Source: Desulfatibacillaceae bacterium
GTDB lineage: Bacteria; Desulfobacterota; Desulfobacteria; Desulfobacterales; Desulfatibacillaceae
Direction: 5' to 3'
Assembly (NCBI GenBank): GCA_030018745.1
Contig: JASEHB010000182.1
Location: forward strand, 1-5,729
DNA length: 5,729 bases
Both the position numbers and the translations under genes were made by a program. Shown piece after piece: positions 1-4,263 of this stretch. Position 1 is the stretch's first letter. Every line of letters starts with the position of its first letter. Below the pieces are notes generated by a model that had not been told where the DNA came from, searched no databases, and saw only the letters and a list, made by a program, of their open reading frames with translations.

Positions 1-1
1 G

Positions 2-505
2 TTTTTCCTTGCCCAGGAAAACGACATAGCGCTTGCCCGTCAGGCAGTTAGCCTGCCTGTGCTGCGCAAGGATTTCATTGTTGATGAATATCAAATCTGG
101 GAAACGGCGGTTCTTGGGGCAGACGCTTTTTTGCTCATTGCTGCTGCAATTTCCGATGAATTTTTGCGCCAAGCCCTGGATTTGGGTCGCAAGCTGAAAC
201 TTGACGCCCTTGTGGAGGTGCATGACAGCCAAGAGCTTGAAAGGGCGCTGGCCGCAGGTGCAAGGCTTGTGGGCATAAACAATCGCAACCTTAAAACCTT
301 TGAAACGGACCTGGCTGTCACCGAAAAGCTTGCCTTGCTTATTCCGCCTGGAGTTACGGTAATTTGCGAGAGCGGCATAAGAGATTTCAAAGACATCCTG
401 CGCATCAAGCAGGCAGGGGTTTTCAACTTTCTTGTGGGTGAGAGCCTCATGCGGGCGAAAAACCCGGGTGCAGCCCTTGGAAGGCTTTTGGGGGAAGCCC
501 CATGA
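2..505 (+). CDS. trpC: Indole-3-glycerol phosphate synthase, C-terminal part (5' end cut by window edge)
   Basis: Converts 1-(o-carboxyphenylamino)-1-deoxyribulose 5-phosphate to indole-3-glycerol phosphate, the fourth step from chorismate to tryptophan, in the cytoplasm. The frame is open to the left edge, so a GTG at 59 is an internal Val codon and not the start. 167 residues are visible against about 255-265 for the family, so roughly the first 90 are missing, including the N-terminal catalytic Lys region. Visible (beta/alpha)8-barrel motifs, numbered from the first full codon: LRKDF with the catalytic Lys at 23, LVEVHD with the catalytic Glu at 72, GINNRNL at 91-97, ESGI at 123-126 and the phosphate-binding FLVGESLMR near the end. 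It is not fused to TrpF, unlike the enterobacterial enzyme. The stop TGA overlaps the trpF start as ATGA, which implies translational coupling. Identity is secure; only the N-terminus cannot be assessed. Confidence 0.97.
   Translation, partial: FFLAQENDIALARQAVSLPVLRKDFIVDEYQIWETAVLGADAFLLIAAAISDEFLRQALDLGRKLKLDALVEVHDSQELERALAAGARLVGINNRNLKTFETDLAVTEKLALLIPPGVTVICESGIRDFKDILRIKQAGVFNFLVGESLMRAKNPGAALGRLLGEAP
483..501 (+). other. Small GC hairpin just before the trpF start codon
   Basis: Two mutually exclusive stems can form in the last trpC codons: GGCTT (483-487) with AAGCC (495-499), or GGGG (490-493) with CCCC (498-501). Either would sequester the only G-rich Shine-Dalgarno-like stretch (490-496) before the ATG at 502. 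This would make trpF translation depend on ribosomes finishing trpC. The stems are short and may be chance. Confidence 0.3.
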
Positions 506-1167
506 AGGATACTGTTCAAGTCAAAATATGCGGCATAACCACGCCAAAACAGGCCCAGGTTTGCGCCAGGGCAGGGGCGGACGCCATAGGGCTTGTGTTT
601 TACAGAAAAAGCCCGCGCTTTGTGGAAAGGCAAACAGCCCAAGAAATCTGCCTTGCAGCAGGAGAATTTGGCATTTCCAGGGTAGGGGTTTTTGTGGATG
701 AGGCCATTGAAGACATTTTGGAGGCTGCCCATTTTTGCGGGCTGAATTTTGTTCAGCTTCATGGGGCGGAGAGCCAGCAGACTGTGGCCCAAATTCAAAA
801 AGCAGGCCTTGGGGTGTTAAAGGCCTTTTTTTTAAACAAGGAGCCTGGCTTTGAAAGGGCAAGCGATTACTTTCCGGAAGCTTTTCTGGCGGAATGTGCC
901 GGAAAGGCGCTTCCCGGCGGAAACGCCCTTGCCTGGGATTGGGGGCAGGCAAAGAGGCTGGGAGGTTCCAGGCCGCTTATACTTGCTGGGGGGCTTGACC
1001 CTCAAAATGCAGTACAGGCCATTTTGGCTGCCAAACCCGATGCCCTGGATGTAAGCTCCGGTGTTGAGGACAGTCCAGGGCAAAAAAATCCCCAAAAGGT
1101 GGAGCAGTTCATAAAAGCTGCCAAGGAGCAGAAACTTTCATACAAACCAAGGAGCATTTTTCCATGA
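502..1167 (+). CDS. trpF: Phosphoribosylanthranilate isomerase
   Basis: Catalyses the Amadori rearrangement of N-(5-phosphoribosyl)anthranilate to CdRP, the substrate of TrpC. The 221 residues are slightly long for the family (about 200-210). Visible: VKICGIT with the catalytic Cys10, GADAIGLVFYRKSPR (25-39), VGVFVD (61-66), VQLHG (84-88), the catalytic acid Asp146 in AWDWG, the phosphate-binding LAGGL (161-165) and DVSSGVE (183-189). The segment before Asp146 is unusual: where most homologues have GG(S/T)G-x-x-(F)DW, this reads PGGNALAWDW. About 15 residues trail the last recognisable helix, and this tail also carries the trpB ribosome binding site. The ATG start is fixed by the ATGA overlap with trpC and by the adjacent conserved VKICGIT motif. 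The end overlaps trpB by ATGA. Function is inferred with high confidence because both catalytic residues are present. The gene also contains a terminator-like hairpin (797-833). Confidence 0.97.
   Translation: MKDTVQVKICGITTPKQAQVCARAGADAIGLVFYRKSPRFVERQTAQEICLAAGEFGISRVGVFVDEAIEDILEAAHFCGLNFVQLHGAESQQTVAQIQKAGLGVLKAFFLNKEPGFERASDYFPEAFLAECAGKALPGGNALAWDWGQAKRLGGSRPLILAGGLDPQNAVQAILAAKPDALDVSSGVEDSPGQKNPQKVEQFIKAAKEQKLSYKPRSIFP
797..833 (+). terminator. Terminator-like hairpin and T8 tract inside trpF (function uncertain)
   Basis: AGGCCTT (804-810) pairs perfectly with AAGGCCT (820-826) around a 9-nt loop, and the T run spans 826-833. An A5 tract (797-801) precedes the stem. This has the A-tract, GC-containing stem and U-tract layout of an intrinsic terminator, but it encodes residues 99-111 of TrpF. 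A translating ribosome would normally prevent it from folding. It could give polarity on trpBA-aroB if trpF translation fails, or it could be chance. Confidence 0.4.
1149..1154 (+). promoter_or_regulatory. Ribosome binding site of trpB
   Basis: AAGGAG lies inside the last codons of trpF, with 9 nt to the ATG at 1164. It decides this start over the in-frame ATG at 1197 and lets trpB be translated both de novo and by coupling through the ATGA overlap. Confidence 0.85.
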
Positions 1168-2378
1168 ATCCAACAGAAAGCCGCCAGCACGATTCAATGC
1201 CAAATCAAAGGGGATATTTCGGCTCCTTTGGGGGCAGATATGTGGCGGAAACACTCATGCCCGCCATACTTGAACTGGAAGCGGCCTACGAAAAGGCCCG
1301 GAAGGATGCCTCATTTCAAGAGGAATTGAGCCATCTGCTGAAAAACTATGCAGGCAGGCCCACGCCTTTGTATTTTGCAAAAAACCTTACAGAGCAAGCC
1401 GGAGGGGCGAGGATTTATCTCAAAAGGGAGGACCTTGCCCACACCGGGGCGCACAAGATCAACAACACGCTTGGTCAGGCGCTTCTGGCCCGGCACATGG
1501 GTAAAAAAAAGGTGATTGCCGAAACAGGCGCAGGCCAGCATGGGGTTGCCACAGCCACGGCAGCCGCCCTTTTGGGTATGGAATGCACGGTTTTCATGGG
1601 GGTTGAGGATGTTGCCCGCCAGGAGCCGAATGTCAAGCGCATGGAGCTTCTGGGTGCAAAGGTTGTTCCCGTGCCTTCAGGAACCGGCACATTGAAGGAC
1701 GCCATGAACGAGGCCATGCGCTATTGGGTGGGCGCAGTCCAGGACACCTATTATGTAATAGGCTCTGTGGCCGGCCCGCATCCTTATCCCATGATGGTGC
1801 GGGATTTTCAGCAGATAATCGGCATTGAAGCCCGCGAGCAGGTTCTGAAAGCAGAGGGCAGGCTTGCAGATATGCTTGTTGCCTGCGTGGGCGGCGGCAG
1901 CAATGCAATGGGCCTTTTTTACCCCTTCCGGGATGACCCTGTTGAAATGGTTGGAGTGGAGGCAGGCGGAACAGGAGTGCCGGACGGCAAACACGCGGCC
2001 ACCCTTTGCGCAGGCTCGGTGGGGGTGCTGCATGGCTCCAAGAGCTATCTGCTCCAGACTCCTGACGGCCAGATTCAGGAGGCCCATTCCATTTCCGCAG
2101 GGCTTGATTATCCGGGTGTAGGCCCGGAGCATTCCTATTTCAAGGAGCTGAATCGCGCCAGGTATGTGTGGGTGCTGGATGATGCAGTGCTGAAAGCCTT
2201 TCACCTGCTTGCAAGAACTGAAGGCATACTGCCTGCCCTTGAAAGCTCCCATGCCCTTGCCTGGGCGGTTGAACAGGCAGGCCGCATGGACAGGGACAAG
2301 ATTTTGATAGTCAACCTTTCCGGGCGGGGCGACAAGGACCTTGGCATAGTGCTCTCTCAAAAAGGGCGCCAACAATAA
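1164..2378 (+). CDS. trpB: Tryptophan synthase beta chain (TrpB1 type)
   Basis: PLP enzyme that condenses indole, channelled from TrpA, with L-serine to give L-tryptophan in the alpha2-beta2 complex. The 404 residues match the usual length of about 390-410. Visible: the N-terminal GYFGSFGGRYVAETLMP (17-33), the PLP lysine Lys98 in HTGAHKINN, the catalytic Glu120 in AETGAGQHG (spaced 22 from the lysine, as Lys87/Glu109 in E. coli), the cofactor phosphate loop GGGSN (243-247), SAGLDYPGVGPEH (311-323) with the Asp of the COMM-domain switch, and LSGRGDKD (385-392) with the Ser that contacts the pyridine nitrogen. The sequence is the canonical TrpB1 form rather than the TrpB2 paralogue. The ATG at 1164 is preferred to an in-frame ATG at 1197 (Met12) because AAGGAG lies 9 nt upstream and the trpF stop overlaps it as ATGA. 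Nothing is broken or missing. Confidence 0.99.
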   Translation: MNPTESRQHDSMPNQRGYFGSFGGRYVAETLMPAILELEAAYEKARKDASFQEELSHLLKNYAGRPTPLYFAKNLTEQAGGARIYLKREDLAHTGAHKINNTLGQALLARHMGKKKVIAETGAGQHGVATATAAALLGMECTVFMGVEDVARQEPNVKRMELLGAKVVPVPSGTGTLKDAMNEAMRYWVGAVQDTYYVIGSVAGPHPYPMMVRDFQQIIGIEAREQVLKAEGRLADMLVACVGGGSNAMGLFYPFRDDPVEMVGVEAGGTGVPDGKHAATLCAGSVGVLHGSKSYLLQTPDGQIQEAHSISAGLDYPGVGPEHSYFKELNRARYVWVLDDAVLKAFHLLARTEGILPALESSHALAWAVEQAGRMDRDKILIVNLSGRGDKDLGIVLSQKGRQQ

Positions 2379-2382
2379 GCAA

Positions 2383-2388
2383 AAGGAG
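2383..2388 (+). promoter_or_regulatory. Ribosome binding site of trpA
   Basis: AAGGAG lies in the 17-nt trpB-trpA gap, with 7 nt to the GTG at 2396. It supports GTG as the true start, since no ATG is near the conserved N-terminus. Confidence 0.9.
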
Positions 2389-2395
2389 TAAAAAA

Positions 2396-3196
2396 GTGAG
2401 CCTCATTGCCGAAACTTTCAAAAACCTGGAGAAAAAAGGCCAGAGGGCATTGGTGGGTTTTGTAACCGCCGGGGACCCGGATTATGAGAAAAGCCTTGCA
2501 GTAATGGAGGCAATGCTTGAAGGCGGCTGCGACATCCTTGAAGTTGGAATCCCCTTTTCAGACCCCACGGCAGACGGGCCGGTTATCCAGGCATCCAGCC
2601 AAAGGGCGCTGGCTGCGGGCATGAATTTAACAAAGGCCCTTGGCATGGTCAAAAGCTTAAAAGAGCATTATTCTGCGCCCATAGTGCTTTTCTCCTACTA
2701 CAACCCCATTCTGGCTTATGGCGGAAGGCAGCTTTACGAAGATGCCCTGGCTGTTGGGGCAGACGGGCTTCTGGTGGTGGATCTGCCCTTTGAGGAAGCT
2801 GGCGAGCTGACCGGGAAATGGCCCGGAAAGGATTTGGACCTTATTCTGCTTGTGGCCCCCACAACGCCGAAAGAGCGCATGGAGCAGATAGCCCTTAACG
2901 CTTCGGGTTTCATCTACCTTGTTTCCATGACAGGGGTTACAGGCAGCGCTGGCCTGGACCTTGAGCAGGTAACGCAGACGGCCAACACTCTAAAATCCGT
3001 TACGGATATACCCATAGCTGTTGGTTTTGGCATATCCACGCCGGAGCATGTGGCAGCAGTTTCAAAGGTTGCCCAGGGAATAGTTGTGGGAAGCGCCTTT
3101 GAAAGAATAATCGAAGAAAACCAAAATGCCCCGGACTTGCCGGGCATCATCCGCCAATATGCAAAGACTTTAAAGGCTGCGGCTTTAAAGCCCTGA
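2396..3196 (+). CDS. trpA: Tryptophan synthase alpha chain
   Basis: Cleaves indole-3-glycerol phosphate to indole and glyceraldehyde 3-phosphate; indole passes through the tunnel to TrpB. The 266 residues match the family length (E. coli 268). The catalytic pair falls at the same numbers as in E. coli: Glu49 in LEVGIPFSDP and Asp60 in TADGP. Also visible are the FVTAGDP strand 1 region (22-28), LVAPTTP (152-158), loop 6 YLVSMTGVTG (174-183), and the phosphate-binding VGFGIST (209-215) and GIVVGSAF (228-235). The GTG start is chosen because AAGGAG ends 7 nt before it and the usual SLIAETF-type N-terminus follows. It lies 17 nt after trpB, so both subunits come from one message. A self-pairing repeat of TTA AAG codons sits just before the stop (see the hairpin at 3168-3190). 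Confidence 0.99.
   Translation: MSLIAETFKNLEKKGQRALVGFVTAGDPDYEKSLAVMEAMLEGGCDILEVGIPFSDPTADGPVIQASSQRALAAGMNLTKALGMVKSLKEHYSAPIVLFSYYNPILAYGGRQLYEDALAVGADGLLVVDLPFEEAGELTGKWPGKDLDLILLVAPTTPKERMEQIALNASGFIYLVSMTGVTGSAGLDLEQVTQTANTLKSVTDIPIAVGFGISTPEHVAAVSKVAQGIVVGSAFERIIEENQNAPDLPGIIRQYAKTLKAAALKP
3168..3190 (+). repeat. Inverted/direct repeat CTTTAAAG x2 at the end of trpA
   Basis: Two copies of the self-complementary octamer CTTTAAAG (3168-3175 and 3183-3190) are separated by 7 nt and can form an 8-bp stem. The second copy is the core of a 12-base palindrome, GGCTTTAAAGCC (3181-3192). The element encodes the LKAAALK tail of TrpA and ends about 10 nt before the aroB ribosome binding site. 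No T tract follows, so it is not an intrinsic terminator. Confidence 0.4.
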
Positions 3197-3200
3197 CAAG

Positions 3201-3206
3201 AAGGAG
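3201..3206 (+). promoter_or_regulatory. Ribosome binding site of aroB
   Basis: AAGGAG lies in the 17-nt trpA-aroB gap, with 7 nt to the TTG at 3214. The spacing equals that of the trpA site and supports the rare TTG start. Confidence 0.88.
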
Positions 3207-3213
3207 CAAGCCC

Positions 3214-4248
3214 TTGTCCTGCATTGTTCTTAATACAAAAGGCGGCAGCAAAAGCACCATTGTTGTTGGAGAAAGCCTTGAAAGCCTGGGTCGTCTTTGC
3301 CCTTCAAACCCTGTGATCATAACCGATTCAAAAGTGTTTGAGCTTTATGGCAGCAGGTTTCCGGCAAGCCTCATGGTGCTTAAAATTGGCCAGGGGGAGG
3401 CTGTCAAAACCCTTGAAACAGTGCAGGGGCTTTACGGGCGGCTTTTGGAGCTTGGTGGGGATCGCTCCATATTCGTTCTTGGAATAGGCGGCGGAATTGT
3501 TTGCGATGTGGCTGGCTTTGTTGCCTCCACCTTTTTGCGGGGGTTAAAATTCGGTTTTGCGGCCACAACCCTGCTTGCCCAGACAGATGCCTCGGTGGGT
3601 GGCAAGAACGGGGTGAATTTTGCTGGATATAAAAACATGGTGGGTACATTCAACCAGCCGGAATTTGTGCTTTGCGACACAGGCCTTCTTGCCACCCTGC
3701 CAAAAAGCGAGCTTGCAAACGGCTTTGCAGAGATAACAAAGCACGGCTGCATTGCTGATGAAGCCTATTTTGATTTTCTGGAGCAAAACGCAAGTAAGGC
3801 AAAAGACCTTGACCAGGAAGTGATAAATGCCCTTGTAGAAGGCTCTGTGAAAATAAAGGCCGGGGTTGTGAGCAGGGATGAGTTGGAAAAAGGTGAGCGG
3901 ACAAAGCTCAACTTCGGCCACACATTCGGCCATGCCCTGGAAAAGGTGGCGGGAGTATCCCACGGTCAGGCTGTTGCTGCGGGCATGGTGCTTGCCGCAA
4001 AGTTGAGCGCGGCCCGCACGGGCCTGGCCGGCAAAGATGTGGCAAGAATTGAAAACCTTGTCTGCGCAATGGGCCTGGCGCCTGTTATAAATGCAGACAG
4101 GGGCAGGGTTGTTGATGCCCTGGTGAAGGATAAGAAACGCTTTGGGCAATCCCTGCGCTTTGTTCTGCTGAAAAAAATCGGCCGGTCAACAGTGGAGGAG
4201 ATTCCGCTGGATGAACTGGCCGATTTTTATTTATCCGTAACCGGATAG
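3214..4248 (+). CDS. aroB: 3-dehydroquinate synthase (sugar phosphate cyclase family)
   Basis: Predicted NAD- and metal-dependent conversion of DAHP to 3-dehydroquinate, step two of the shikimate pathway. The 344 residues are a little short for the family (E. coli 362). Visible: the dinucleotide loop GIGGGIVCDVAGF (90-102), TTLLAQTDASVGGKNG (118-133) with Asp125 and Lys131, Lys140-Asn141 in GYKNMVG, the metal ligand Glu173 and Lys176 in GFAEITKHG, Arg229, the metal ligand His236 in LNFGHTFGH, the metal ligand His250 in SHGQAV, and a late DKK (306-308). These align with the catalytic set known from Aspergillus DHQS (K152, K161, N162, E194, K197, R264, H271, H287). GGGIVCD and GGKNG differ from the commoner GGGVVGD and GGKTG, so a paralogous cyclase cannot be fully excluded, although the trp operon context favours AroB. 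The TTG start is supported by AAGGAG 7 nt upstream. It is 17 nt downstream of trpA. The 3' end contains a large hairpin. Confidence 0.9.
   Translation: MSCIVLNTKGGSKSTIVVGESLESLGRLCPSNPVIITDSKVFELYGSRFPASLMVLKIGQGEAVKTLETVQGLYGRLLELGGDRSIFVLGIGGGIVCDVAGFVASTFLRGLKFGFAATTLLAQTDASVGGKNGVNFAGYKNMVGTFNQPEFVLCDTGLLATLPKSELANGFAEITKHGCIADEAYFDFLEQNASKAKDLDQEVINALVEGSVKIKAGVVSRDELEKGERTKLNFGHTFGHALEKVAGVSHGQAVAAGMVLAAKLSAARTGLAGKDVARIENLVCAMGLAPVINADRGRVVDALVKDKKRFGQSLRFVLLKKIGRSTVEEIPLDELADFYLSVTG
4171..4230. terminator. Large two-tier hairpin with flanking A/T tracts; probable glgP terminator, possibly bidirectional
   Basis: An 11-bp perfect inverted repeat (4173-4183 AAAAATCGGCC with 4218-4228 GGCCGATTTTT) extends inward by a G-T wobble and two more pairs to 4186/4215. 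Inside it, 4190-4197 pairs with 4202-4209 (two wobbles) around a GAGA tetraloop. On the - strand the stem is followed by seven T (complement of 4177-4171), and it begins about 36 nt past the glgP stop, the expected layout for an intrinsic terminator. On the + strand it is followed by TTTTTATTTAT, but it lies before the aroB stop (4246), so termination there would yield an mRNA without a stop codon. The glgP role is therefore the more likely one. The whole element is inside aroB codons 320-339. Confidence 0.7.
4231..4248. repeat. Short inverted repeat overlapping the aroB stop codon
   Basis: TATCCG (4232-4237) pairs with CGGATA (4242-4247) around a TAAC loop, directly after the larger hairpin and spanning the aroB stop. 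No T run follows on either strand, so alone it is not a convincing terminator. It might protect the 3' end of the aroB message. Confidence 0.35.
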
Positions 4249-4263
4249 GTTGGTTGTAAAAGT

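Noticed and set aside
59..61. GTG as the start of trpC
   Set aside because: The frame is open upstream and the preceding residues (AVSLPV) continue the conserved family sequence, so the gene is cut by the window edge.
91..798. 235-codon open frame on the - strand across trpC/trpF
   Set aside because: It runs opposite to two clearly real genes with intact catalytic motifs, and its translation has no recognisable domain and looks like antisense low-complexity sequence.
1503..1511. A8G run in trpB containing an in-frame A AAA AAG slippery heptamer like that of dnaX
   Set aside because: A -1 shift would abolish the TrpB active site and end about 30 codons later. No obvious stimulatory stem follows, and the Lys-Lys-Lys codons explain the run.
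1909..1920. GGGCC followed by T6 in trpB as another internal terminator
   Set aside because: No matching upstream GGCCC-type arm was found, so no stem precedes the T run.
926..2264. Identical 13-mer GCCCTTGCCTGGG in trpF (about 926) and trpB (about 2252)
   Set aside because: Both encode Ala-Leu-Ala-Trp with the genome's favoured GCC and CTT codons, so this is codon bias and not a dispersed repeat.
1677..2375. 232-codon open frame on the - strand within trpB
   Set aside because: It is a shadow of trpB; it is Cys/His-rich without a domain pattern and has no separate ribosome binding site or promoter that I can see.
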